The notes below the pieces were generated by a model, which was not told the origin of the DNA, did not search any database, and worked only from the letters and a program-made list of their open reading frames with translations. A stretch of DNA of 41,925 bases, from the NCBI GenBank assembly GCA_018647945.1, contig JABGSE010000019.1, positions 1 through 41,925 of the forward strand, in the 5' to 3' direction. The first letter of the stretch is position 1, and every line of letters begins with the position of its first letter. The position numbers and the translations under genes were made by a program. The DNA is from Flavobacteriales bacterium. Lineage in GTDB: Bacteria > Bacteroidota > Bacteroidia > Flavobacteriales > BACL11. Positions 1 to 7,838 of this stretch are shown here, one piece after another.

Positions 1-606
1 AATCCATTAACAGATGAAATACAAAAGGAGATCACAGAACTATCTATTAATTCGGACAAGAAAATAATTGCTTTACTTCCTGGAAGTAGGAAGCGAGAAA
101 TAGAGATGAATTTACCTATAATGTTATCTGTTATTCCTCATTTTCTGGACTATCAATTTGTAATTGCTTCAACAGATAATATGTATGAATTATGTAGTAA
201 GATTTCAAAAAATAAAGATGTAAAAATCATAAAAGAACAGACTTATTCTGTACTTAAAAGTTCCGAGATTGCATTAGTTACTTCTGGCACTGCAACACTA
301 GAAACAGCATTTTTTAATATCCCTCAATTGGTATGTTATAAAACAGATTTTTTAACATATAACTTAGCTAAGTTATTTGTAAAGTTAAAGTGGATTTCTC
401 TCGTAAATATTATTATGGATAAAGAAGTTATATCTGAATTTATTCAGGATAGAATGACAAATAAAAATCTAAAAAAAGAGATGGATTATTTACTCTCTAA
501 AAAGGGAAGAACAAAACTTTTATCAGAATATAAAGAGTTATCATTGGTTTTAAAATCAGAAAGGGTATCTGAAAAAATATCAAATTTTATATTGCAAAAT
601 ATTTAA
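1..606 (+). CDS. lpxB: Lipid-A-disaccharide synthase LpxB, C-terminal part (cut by window start)
   Basis: The reading frame is open from base 1, so this is the last 201 residues of a gene that begins outside the window. LpxB joins UDP-2,3-diacylglucosamine and lipid X to make the lipid A disaccharide at the inner membrane. Visible family features are the LLPGSRKREI motif near the window start (glycosyltransferase family 19) and the TSGTATLETAFFNIPQLVCYK segment, the nucleotide-sugar binding region of the C-terminal half. The first internal ATG (base 106) is only a methionine inside the domain, not a start. Its TAA stop shares the palindrome TTAA with the stop of uvrB on the other strand, so the two genes converge with a 4-base overlap. 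Confidence 0.93.
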   Translation, partial: NPLTDEIQKEITELSINSDKKIIALLPGSRKREIEMNLPIMLSVIPHFLDYQFVIASTDNMYELCSKISKNKDVKIIKEQTYSVLKSSEIALVTSGTATLETAFFNIPQLVCYKTDFLTYNLAKLFVKLKWISLVNIIMDKEVISEFIQDRMTNKNLKKEMDYLLSKKGRTKLLSEYKELSLVLKSERVSEKISNFILQNI

Positions 607-2585
607 CTTTTCTTTTTAAGTTTTTCTAGTTCAACAAGTTCATCTCTCAACCTAGCCGCTTCAATAAAATTCAGGTTTGTTGCAGCTCTTTCCATTTCGG
701 TTTTTGTTAATTTTATCATTTTCTTAATCTGTTTTTCATCCATCTTACTTGTTATTGGGTCACTAACTTTAGTAACAGAATACGGATTTAAACTATCCTC
801 TATTTCACTATCAATTTTCTTTACAATTGCTTTAGGAGTAATATTGTGTTTTTTATTGTGTTGAATCTGTTTTTCTCTTCTTCTATTGGTTTCATTAATA
901 GTTCTTTGCATGGAATTTGTAGTTCTATCTGCATACATAATAACAAGTCCGTTCAGGTTTCTGGCCGCTCTTCCAGCGGTTTGCGTAAGAGCTCTTTCTG
1001 ATCTCAAAAAACCTTCTTTATCAGCATCTAAAATTGCTACCAAGCTTACTTCTGGTAAATCCAATCCTTCTCTTAGGAGATTTACTCCAATTAAAACATC
1101 AAATACCCCTTCTCTGAGTCCATGGATTATTTCTATTCTCTCTAGTGTTTCTACATCTGAATGTATGTATCGGCATTTTACAGAATATTTTGTAAGGTAT
1201 TTGGTGAGTTCTTCCGCCATTCTTTTGGTGAGAGTGGTTACCAAAACTCTTTCTTTCTTTTCAATTCTCATTCTGATTTCATCTAGTAAGTCATCAATTT
1301 GATTTTTGCTTTTCCTGATTTCTATTTTCGGATCTATAAGCCCGGTTGGCCTGATAATTTGCTCTACTATCACTCCATCACTTTTTTCCAATTCATAATC
1401 TGATGGAGTAGCACTCATATAGATAACTTGATTGTTTATGAGTTCAAATTCATCAAATTTCAGAGGCCTATTATCCATTGCTGATGGTAGACGGAAACCA
1501 TATTCTACCAAATTCTCTTTTCTAGACCTATCTCCACCATACATTGCCCTTACTTGAGGAAGTGTTACATGAGATTCATCAATTACAGTCATAAAATCTT
1601 TAGGAAAATAATCTAAAAGGCAAAATGGTCTACTTCCTTCTGCTCTACCATCAAAATACCTTGAATAGTTTTCGATTCCTGAGCAATATCCTAATTCTTT
1701 TATCATTTCCAAATCAAAATTTACTCTCTCTTCTAATCTTTTTGCTTCCTGATTCTGACCTAATTTACCAAATTCTTCTAATCGTAAAACCAAATCGTCC
1801 TGAATATCCTTTATGGAATTTTGTACTCTGTCTTTTGAGGCCACAAATATATTGGCCGGAAACACTTTTATGTAATCTACTTTCTCAATTCTTTTTGATG
1901 AAATGGGATCTATTACTTCTAATTCTTCAATTTCATTTCCCCAAAAACATATTCTGTAAGCAATATCCGAATAAGCAGGAAAAACATCTACAGTATCTCC
2001 TTTTACTCGGAAGTTTCCCCTTTCAAAATTGGCAGAAGTTCGGGTGTACAATGCTATTACAAAGGATTGTAACAATTTGTTAATTGAAATTTTATCTCCA
2101 ATATTAAGTTCTACTATTCCATTGTTAAAATCTTCCGGATTTCCGATACCATAAATACAAGAAACAGAGGAGACCACAATAATATCTTTTCTTCCTGAAA
2201 GGAGAGAGGAAGTAGTATTTAATCGGAGTTTTTCTATTTCCTTATTTATAGTTAAATCTTTTTCAATATATGTTCCTGTAGCTGGTAAGTAAGCTTCTGG
2301 TTGGTAATAATCGTAATAGGAAACAAAATATTCTACAGCATTATTAGGGAAAAATTGCTTGAACTCGGAGTAAAGTTGTGCCGCTAAAGTTTTGTTATGA
2401 CTCAATACCAAAGTTGGTCGGTTTACTTCCTGTATTACATTTGCTATTGTAAATGTTTTTCCGGAGCCAGTTACCCCAAGTAAGGTCTGATAGTCGTCTA
2501 AATTATAAAGTCCGTTTACAAGCTTTTTAATTGCTTGTGGCTGATCTCCCGTAGGAGAGTAATCAGAAGCTAATTCAAAATCCAT
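603..2585 (-). CDS. uvrB: UvrABC system protein B (excision nuclease helicase subunit)
   Basis: UvrB is the damage-verification helicase of nucleotide excision repair; it is loaded by UvrA and then recruits UvrC. The 660-residue length is normal. In order one sees Walker A GVTGSGKT (37-44), the beta-hairpin region around YYDYYQPEAYLP, the DEAH-like motif in VIDESHVTLPQVRAMYGG, helicase motifs V/VI (GVNLLREGLDLPEVSLVAILDADKEGFLRS, then QTAGRAARN), and a C-terminal UVR domain (about 622-656) that contacts UvrC. The ATG at 2585 gives the conserved MDFELASDYSPTGDQPQAI start. It lies 3 bases after the stop of the DUF349 gene, so it is probably co-transcribed from upstream. No SOS-box-like site was identified. 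Confidence 0.97.
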   Translation of the reverse strand: MDFELASDYSPTGDQPQAIKKLVNGLYNLDDYQTLLGVTGSGKTFTIANVIQEVNRPTLVLSHNKTLAAQLYSEFKQFFPNNAVEYFVSYYDYYQPEAYLPATGTYIEKDLTINKEIEKLRLNTTSSLLSGRKDIIVVSSVSCIYGIGNPEDFNNGIVELNIGDKISINKLLQSFVIALYTRTSANFERGNFRVKGDTVDVFPAYSDIAYRICFWGNEIEELEVIDPISSKRIEKVDYIKVFPANIFVASKDRVQNSIKDIQDDLVLRLEEFGKLGQNQEAKRLEERVNFDLEMIKELGYCSGIENYSRYFDGRAEGSRPFCLLDYFPKDFMTVIDESHVTLPQVRAMYGGDRSRKENLVEYGFRLPSAMDNRPLKFDEFELINNQVIYMSATPSDYELEKSDGVIVEQIIRPTGLIDPKIEIRKSKNQIDDLLDEIRMRIEKKERVLVTTLTKRMAEELTKYLTKYSVKCRYIHSDVETLERIEIIHGLREGVFDVLIGVNLLREGLDLPEVSLVAILDADKEGFLRSERALTQTAGRAARNLNGLVIMYADRTTNSMQRTINETNRRREKQIQHNKKHNITPKAIVKKIDSEIEDSLNPYSVTKVSDPITSKMDEKQIKKMIKLTKTEMERAATNLNFIEAARLRDELVELEKLKKKS

Positions 2586-2588
2586 TTT

Positions 2589-4364
2589 CTAGATTTTGTT
2601 AATTAGAGTCAACTTTTTCTTTAACTTCTCAATTTCTAATTTTGAGTTTTCAATTTTCTTTTCTACTTCCTTTTTTAAAGATTCTGTTCCTTTCCCTTTA
2701 CCAAAAAATGAAATATTATTTTCGTATTGAAGTATTGATTTGTGGATTTGATCAATTTTTTTTCTGATAAAATCTTTTTCAGAATTCAATTGCTTTAGAT
2801 TTCCTTTTAGAGAGTCAACTTTAAGTTGGAATTGTATTTTTTCTTTTTCTGAATTATCAACCTTTAATTTTTTGTAAAAAGAAGATATAACATTACTAAA
2901 CTCATCATTTATTTTAATTGATTTTATAGGGACATGACCTAGAGAGTTCCATTTTACAGAGAATTCCTTTAACTGAATAATATCTTTTTTTGCGTCTTCA
3001 GTAATTTTAAACTTCTTCACATTTTTCAACAAAGCATTTTTCGATATTAAGTTTTTATCTCTTTGTTTATTTATTTCTTTGTAATGTTTTTTTCGGGCAT
3101 TAAAAAAAGTATCACAAGATTTCCTGAACCTTTTCCAAACATCACTTGATAAGTTATTTGGAACAAATGGAGTTTTTTTCCAATCATCTTGTAATTTTAT
3201 AAATTGCTTTGATGAGTTTTCCCAATCTGTTGAACTTTGTAAGTTTTCTGCTTTTTTTGCAATGTCAATTTTAACTTGCAAATTATTACTATTTTCATCT
3301 TTTCTGTTCTTGTAAAAATCATTTTTATTTTGATTGAAAATATTTATTGATTCCCTATAAGTGCTCCATGCAATTTTATTATCTTTTTTATCTATAGGAG
3401 AGGAGTTTTTCCAATCTGACATTAAAATTTGTAATTCCTTTATTCTATTTTGCCAATCAGTATGAGTGTTTGATTCACCCAAAGATAACTTATTTATCTT
3501 TTTACAGATTTCATTTTTTTTGTGAAGATTTTTTTTGAACATATCCTTCTTTTTTAGGAAATACTCATTTTTCTTTTTGTTTATTTTTTTTGTAGTAATT
3601 TGGAATATCTCCCAGATCTCCTCTCTTTTCTCCCTCTCTACAGGACCAACATTTTTCCAATGTTCGTGTAATTCTTGTAAACTATCAAACATTTTATTTA
3701 TTGACTTTTCAGAAAGTAATGCTTCTGCTTTTTCACAAATTCTTGTTTTTTCTTCCAAATTTCTTTTAAAATCTAAATCTCTTAAATCCTTATTTATTTT
3801 GATATAGTCATAAAATAATTCCACATGATGATGGTAGGATTGCCACAAATTATTGTTTTCAGAAAGAGGAACATTTCCTGTTTCTCTCCATTTTTTCTGT
3901 AATTCTCCTAATTTTTCGAAAGTAGTTTTTATTGATTCTTCTTGTTTTGATAACTCATCAATTTCCTCAATAATTTTCTTTTTTATTATGAAGTTTTTTT
4001 GTTCTTCAACCTCTCTATTTTTTCTGTAATCAGCTTTTAATTTTCTGAATTTATTATTTCCAGATTTAAACTTTATTTCTAAAGGATGAAGTGGATTAAT
4101 TTTTTCTTCCACAACTTCTTCTTCTGTTTTATTTTCTTCTTTTAGATGTAAATCATGTAACTTTTTGTAGAAACTAATTTTTAATTCGTCAATTTGCTTT
4201 GAAACAGAATAAGGTTTTGAAGTGTTAATAATCTCTTCTTGTTTCTCAACTAACTCTTCTAGAGATAAGTCATCAAAATTAAGTTTGACTTCCTTATTTT
4301 CTGTTTCAGATATAGTGACATCTAACTCTTTACTGTCCAATTCTTTTTCCTTTTCGTTTAACAT
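2589..4364 (-). CDS. DUF349 repeat protein
   Basis: A 591-residue, lysine- and glutamate-rich cytoplasmic protein built of five tandem DUF349 repeats. Each carries a conserved tryptophan followed by a short V/P-containing turn and a second aromatic helix: W159 (WRETGNVP), W236 (WKNVGPV), W318 (WKNSSPI), W395 (WKKTPFVP) and W472 (WNSLGHVP), spaced 77, 82, 77 and 77 residues. The first 90 residues are acidic and low-complexity; residues about 495-591 look like a coiled coil. The molecular function of the family is unknown. In Bacteroidota it commonly sits near aroE, as it does here. There is no signal peptide. The gene is followed by uvrB after 3 bases and has its own candidate promoter in the 33-base gap behind aroE. 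Confidence 0.88.
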   Translation of the reverse strand: MLNEKEKELDSKELDVTISETENKEVKLNFDDLSLEELVEKQEEIINTSKPYSVSKQIDELKISFYKKLHDLHLKEENKTEEEVVEEKINPLHPLEIKFKSGNNKFRKLKADYRKNREVEEQKNFIIKKKIIEEIDELSKQEESIKTTFEKLGELQKKWRETGNVPLSENNNLWQSYHHHVELFYDYIKINKDLRDLDFKRNLEEKTRICEKAEALLSEKSINKMFDSLQELHEHWKNVGPVEREKREEIWEIFQITTKKINKKKNEYFLKKKDMFKKNLHKKNEICKKINKLSLGESNTHTDWQNRIKELQILMSDWKNSSPIDKKDNKIAWSTYRESINIFNQNKNDFYKNRKDENSNNLQVKIDIAKKAENLQSSTDWENSSKQFIKLQDDWKKTPFVPNNLSSDVWKRFRKSCDTFFNARKKHYKEINKQRDKNLISKNALLKNVKKFKITEDAKKDIIQLKEFSVKWNSLGHVPIKSIKINDEFSNVISSFYKKLKVDNSEKEKIQFQLKVDSLKGNLKQLNSEKDFIRKKIDQIHKSILQYENNISFFGKGKGTESLKKEVEKKIENSKLEIEKLKKKLTLINKI

Positions 4365-4384
4365 TTCTGTGGTTTTTTATAGTA

Positions 4385-4392
4385 CAAATCTA
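4385..4392 (-). promoter_or_regulatory. Candidate promoter -7 element for DUF349-uvrB
   Basis: The minus strand reads TAGATTTG, an exact match to the Bacteroidota -7 consensus TAnnTTTG, ending 20 bases before the DUF349 start codon. A TTG lies 24 bases upstream of it, just outside the usual 17-23 spacing. It would let DUF349 and uvrB be transcribed without the upstream aroE genes. Confidence 0.45.
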
Positions 4393-4397
4393 CAAAA

Positions 4398-5123
4398 TTA
4401 TATAATATCAGAATTCCAAATTCGCCATGATTCTTCAGCTTGTAAATAAAGCATTGATTCACCATTTTTTATTTCACAATTATTCCTAATTCCATAGGAT
4501 AAAAAAGTACTTACTTTAGGATTGTATACTAAATCGAAAAGTAAATGTTTCGAATTGAGAAATTGATATGGAATATTAGGTAATTCTGATGTTTTAGGAT
4601 AAGTACCTAAAGGTGTAGTATTGATAATTATATCAGAACTCTCCATTATCTCTTTATCGATATTATGATAGTCAAAATAAGTATTTCTACTTACTATTTT
4701 ATAATTTACATTTAATTTACTCAAAACAAACTGAATTGCTTTTGACGCTCCTCCATTTCCAAGAATTAAAGCTGTTTTTCTGTTTTTCAGAATAGGAGTT
4801 ATACTTTTTTCAAAACCAATAATATCTGTGTTAAATCCATGTAATTTTCCATCAATAATCTTAATTGTATTTACTGCTCCAATTTCTTTAGCATCCTCCG
4901 AAATAAAGTCTAAAAAAGGAGTTACAGAGCTTTTGTAAGGGATTGTTATATTTAATCCTGAAACATTATTTGTTTTTATTAGATATTTAATTTTAGAGAT
5001 ATCATTTATTTCAAAATTAAGATATTGGCAATCCGAAATATTTTCTTTGTAAAACTTTTCTTGAAAATATTCTTGTGAAAAAGAATGAGAAAGGGTTTTT
5101 CCAATCAGTCCAAAGGTTTTCAT
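4398..5123 (-). CDS. aroE: Shikimate dehydrogenase (NADP+)
   Basis: AroE reduces 3-dehydroshikimate to shikimate with NADPH in aromatic amino acid synthesis. The 241-residue protein is slightly short for the family but has all the landmarks: the substrate-binding SHSFSQ (12-17), the catalytic lysine K64 in NITIPYKS, N98/D100 in HGFNTDIIGF (the catalytic K/D pair), the glycine-rich NADP loop GNGGAS (122-127), INTTPLGTYP, and the C-terminal NGESMLYLQAEESWRIW segment. The start overlaps the stop of the upstream gene by one base (TAATG), indicating translational coupling within the comA operon. Confidence 0.96.
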   Translation of the reverse strand: MKTFGLIGKTLSHSFSQEYFQEKFYKENISDCQYLNFEINDISKIKYLIKTNNVSGLNITIPYKSSVTPFLDFISEDAKEIGAVNTIKIIDGKLHGFNTDIIGFEKSITPILKNRKTALILGNGGASKAIQFVLSKLNVNYKIVSRNTYFDYHNIDKEIMESSDIIINTTPLGTYPKTSELPNIPYQFLNSKHLLFDLVYNPKVSTFLSYGIRNNCEIKNGESMLYLQAEESWRIWNSDII

Positions 5124-5599
5124 TATACCTTTTTAAGTAAAAAATTTAAAGCTTCAATTCCAGAAACGGATAAAATAGTAACAATAATTCCTGAAATCAT
5201 GACTCCTAAAACAACTGATAAAAACGCTTTCTTTTTAGGGATATTGAAAAGCCAAGCTGCCAAACTTCCTGTGTACGCTCCTGTTATTGGAAGTGGAATC
5301 ATTACAAAAATCATGAGTCCCCAAAATCCCCATTTCTCAATTTTCCCTTCTAATTTATTTCTTGTTTTAACAACAATTTTGTCAAACAGTTTTTTATAAA
5401 GATTTAAATTTAGAAACAAAGGATGTAAAAACTCTAAGAAGAGATATACAATAGGAAAAGCTAAAATATTTACTGACACACAAACAAAGTATGCGACAAA
5501 AGGGTTTACATCATTATAGATAGCGTATGGAATCCCTCCTCTAAGTTCAGAAATAGGTAAAATACTCCATAAGATTGCTTCAAAAATTGGGTTATTCAT
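5123..5599 (-). CDS. Small multidrug export family membrane protein (COG2426-like)
   Basis: A 158-residue integral membrane protein with about four hydrophobic segments. The motif LPISELRGGIPYAI near the N-terminus, a central SVNILAFPIVYLFLEFL helix, and GFWGLMIFVMIPLPITGAYTGSLAAWL are typical of the family annotated as small multidrug export protein (Sm_multidrug_ex). That name comes from weak early evidence; the real substrate is unknown. The P-x-T-G-A re-entrant segment recalls the DedA/SNARE-associated fold, so phospholipid or ion transport is an alternative. The ATG directly abuts the stop of the comA-like gene, and its own stop overlaps the aroE start. Confidence 0.82.
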   Translation of the reverse strand: MNNPIFEAILWSILPISELRGGIPYAIYNDVNPFVAYFVCVSVNILAFPIVYLFLEFLHPLFLNLNLYKKLFDKIVVKTRNKLEGKIEKWGFWGLMIFVMIPLPITGAYTGSLAAWLFNIPKKKAFLSVVLGVMISGIIVTILSVSGIEALNFLLKKV

Positions 5600-6364
5600 T
5601 TATGATTTTTTTAAGTAGTCAAAGAAAGTATCTCCTCTGAGTCCAATTCTTAAGGTTTCTAGTGGTATTACTTCATCCCAAGAAATGTTACCTAAATTTA
5701 CATTAGGACCTAAAAGTTTAATAAACCAAACTTGCTGTGGTTTTTTTGGAGCTTCCCACAATATTTTTTCTGTTGGAATTTGTGTTAAAATTTCATCAAT
5801 TAAGTCAGATCTTACCTCGCCACCGCTTCTGTAAATACCTACATTTCCCCCTTCCCTGGCCTCTGCAATTACTTTCCAGGCACCAGCATCTAATTCTTTT
5901 TGCATTAACTCAATCCATTTGTAAGGAGCTATTAATTTTTTTTCATCTTTTGATCCTACTTCAGAAACCACTAAAAATTCTTCTGCCAAATCTGAAATAT
6001 ACTTACATTTTTTAACATGTTCTAATTCAATCGATCCATCAGAAACTTCACACATTGAAAGGTTCCATTTTCTGAGTAAATCCTTGAATTCTTCATACAT
6101 ATCTCTAATGATGAAAGCTTCAAATAATGTTCCTCCCAAATATACCATTAAGCCTGCATCCTGATAAAGTTTTATTTTAGTTTCAATATGAGGAGAAATA
6201 GCAGAAGTTCCAAAACCAAGTTTTACAATATCGGTATGTGGTCCGCACATATCAATAAAATTCTTAGTGTCATTAATGCTCAATCCCTTATCCATCATCA
6301 TGGTAAGTCCATGTTCTCTAGGTTTTTTCTCTCTATTTGGTATGTCTGTTAAAAAGAAGTTCAT
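5600..6364 (-). CDS. comA: Phosphosulfolactate synthase-like protein (ComA family)
   Basis: ComA-family TIM-barrel enzymes add sulfite to phosphoenolpyruvate to give phosphosulfolactate, first known from archaeal coenzyme M synthesis. The protein shows the family pattern: KPREHGLTMMMDKGLS, DIVKLGFGTS, GGTLFEAF, CEVSDGS, VVSEVGSKDEK, WKVIAEAREGGNVG and ILWEAPKKPQQVWFI. Bacteroidota lack coenzyme M, so the product is probably used otherwise, for example as a cysteate or sulfonate precursor; that is inference. I chose the ATG at 6364 (254 residues, MNFFLTDIP...), which matches where the domain begins and leaves a short leader after the -7 element. An ATG at 6382 (260 residues) would be nearly leaderless; a longer TTG form from 6445 would include the promoter. 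No comB or comC homologue is in the window. Confidence 0.85.
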   Translation of the reverse strand: MNFFLTDIPNREKKPREHGLTMMMDKGLSINDTKNFIDMCGPHTDIVKLGFGTSAISPHIETKIKLYQDAGLMVYLGGTLFEAFIIRDMYEEFKDLLRKWNLSMCEVSDGSIELEHVKKCKYISDLAEEFLVVSEVGSKDEKKLIAPYKWIELMQKELDAGAWKVIAEAREGGNVGIYRSGGEVRSDLIDEILTQIPTEKILWEAPKKPQQVWFIKLLGPNVNLGNISWDEVIPLETLRIGLRGDTFFDYLKKS

Positions 6365-6387
6365 ATCGTTATTATTTTTCATTAATG

Positions 6388-6395
6388 CAAAGATA
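6388..6395 (-). promoter_or_regulatory. Candidate promoter -7 element for the comA-uvrB operon
   Basis: The minus strand reads TATCTTTG, an exact TAnnTTTG. It ends 23 bases before the chosen comA start (6364) and only 5 before the alternative ATG at 6382. No TTG lies at the expected -33 distance. Confidence 0.45.
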
Positions 6396-6415
6396 GCAGA
6401 ATTTAGATTATTTCT

Positions 6416-6423
6416 TAGTTTTG
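6416..6423 (+). promoter_or_regulatory. Candidate promoter -7 element for glmM
   Basis: TAGTTTTG matches TAnnTTTG exactly and ends 26 bases before the glmM ATG. It points away from the comA element 20 bases to its left, so the two operons share one short divergent control region (6365-6449). Confidence 0.45.
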
Positions 6424-6449
6424 TATCGTTAAAATACAAATACAATTAT

Positions 6450-7838
6450 ATGACATTAATTAAGTCTATTTCAGGAATAAGAGGTACAATTGGAGGGGAA
6501 GTTGGAGATTCACTTTCTCCTTTAGATATTGTTAGATTCACCGCTTCTTACGCAAGTTTTATAAAAAAACAAGGTAGTAATTCGGATACTATTATAATTG
6601 GTAGAGATGCCAGAATTTCAGGGGAAATGGTAAGTAATATTGTATCTGGAACCTTAATAAGTTACGGATTTAATGTATTAGATATTGGACTTTCTACTAC
6701 ACCTACGGTAGAAGTTGCGGTACAATTACATAAAAGTGCAGGTGGAATTATCTTAACCGCTAGTCATAATCCGAAACAATGGAACGCCTTAAAATTATTA
6801 AATGAGAAAGGTGAATTTTTATCCGCAAAAGATGGAGAGGAGATATTAGAAGTAGCGGAAAATGAAAGTTTTTCTTTTGAAGAAGTAGACAATTTAGGAA
6901 CTTACATATTTGATAATAGCTTTAACGCAAAACATATTGAACAGGTATTAAATTTGAAACTAGTAGATGTAGAATTAGTGAAATCTGCAGGATTTAAGGT
7001 AGTGGTAGATGCTGTAAATTCAACAGGAGGTTTTATGATTCCTAATTTGTTAGAGAAAATGGGAGTGGAGTGCGTTAAATTATATTGTGAACCAAATGGA
7101 GAATTTCCCCATAACCCGGAACCATTACCAGAAAACTTAACAGAAATATCAAAATTGGTAGTAGAACAAAAAGCTGATTTCGGAATAGTGGTAGACCCAG
7201 ATGTAGATAGATTAGCAATGGTTTGTGAAGATGGAAGTATGTTTGGAGAAGAATATACTTTAGTTGCAATATCTGATTTTGTTTTGAGTAAAACTCCAGG
7301 AAATACGGTTTCCAATCTTTCTTCTACAAGAGCGTTGTCAGATTTAACCAATAAACACAATGGAAGTTATGTAGCTTCTGCAGTAGGAGAAGTGAATGTA
7401 GTAGAAAAGATGAAAGAAACCAATGCTATTATTGGAGGAGAAGGAAACGGAGGAATTATCTATCCGGAATTACATTACGGAAGAGATGCTCTTGTAGGGA
7501 TAGCTTTGTTTTTAACTCAACTAGCAGAGAGAAAAATGTCGGCTAAACAGTTGAGAGATAGTTATCCAAACTATTTCATCTCTAAAAACAAGATACAGTT
7601 AACTCCAAAAATAACACAGGAATATGTAGATATTATACTTTCTACTTTGGAGGAGAAATATAAAAACGAAAAAATAACTATAATTGACGGGCTAAAAATT
7701 GACTTTAAAGAAGGTTGGGTTCATCTGAGGAAATCGAATACAGAACCAATAATAAGAATATATGCTGAAAGTGAAGGAGAAGAAAAAGCAAACTCCTTAG
7801 CGCAGAAAATGATAAACGAAATAAAAGAATTAATTTAA
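6450..7838 (+). CDS. glmM: Phosphoglucosamine mutase (alpha-D-phosphohexomutase family)
   Basis: The enzyme moves phosphate between the 6 and 1 positions of a hexose; in GlmM this makes glucosamine-1-phosphate for UDP-GlcNAc, peptidoglycan and lipid A. The four family loops are present: the phosphoserine loop TASHNP with catalytic S105, the metal site DPDVDRLAM, the sugar-binding loop GGEGNGG, and the phosphate-binding RKSNTEPIIRIYAE near the C-terminus. The length of 462 residues is normal. I chose the ATG at 6450 (MTLIKSISGIRGT), because the longer frame from 6267 runs back through comA and its promoter. A phosphomannomutase role cannot be excluded from motifs alone. The stop overlaps the next start by one base (TAATG). 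Confidence 0.92.
   Translation: MTLIKSISGIRGTIGGEVGDSLSPLDIVRFTASYASFIKKQGSNSDTIIIGRDARISGEMVSNIVSGTLISYGFNVLDIGLSTTPTVEVAVQLHKSAGGIILTASHNPKQWNALKLLNEKGEFLSAKDGEEILEVAENESFSFEEVDNLGTYIFDNSFNAKHIEQVLNLKLVDVELVKSAGFKVVVDAVNSTGGFMIPNLLEKMGVECVKLYCEPNGEFPHNPEPLPENLTEISKLVVEQKADFGIVVDPDVDRLAMVCEDGSMFGEEYTLVAISDFVLSKTPGNTVSNLSSTRALSDLTNKHNGSYVASAVGEVNVVEKMKETNAIIGGEGNGGIIYPELHYGRDALVGIALFLTQLAERKMSAKQLRDSYPNYFISKNKIQLTPKITQEYVDIILSTLEEKYKNEKITIIDGLKIDFKEGWVHLRKSNTEPIIRIYAESEGEEKANSLAQKMINEIKELI

Noticed and set aside
886-2083. Two plus-strand open frames (886-1302 and 1625-2083) opposite uvrB
   Set aside because: They are shadows of the well-conserved uvrB, with no recognisable domain and composition set by the other strand.
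6365-6445. TTG-initiated longer comA
   Set aside because: It covers the candidate promoter and adds residues that do not look like the family; ATG codons at 6382 and 6364 are better.
6267-6449. A longer N-terminus for glmM starting at 6267
   Set aside because: It would run antisense through comA and include both promoters; the conserved protein begins at 6450.
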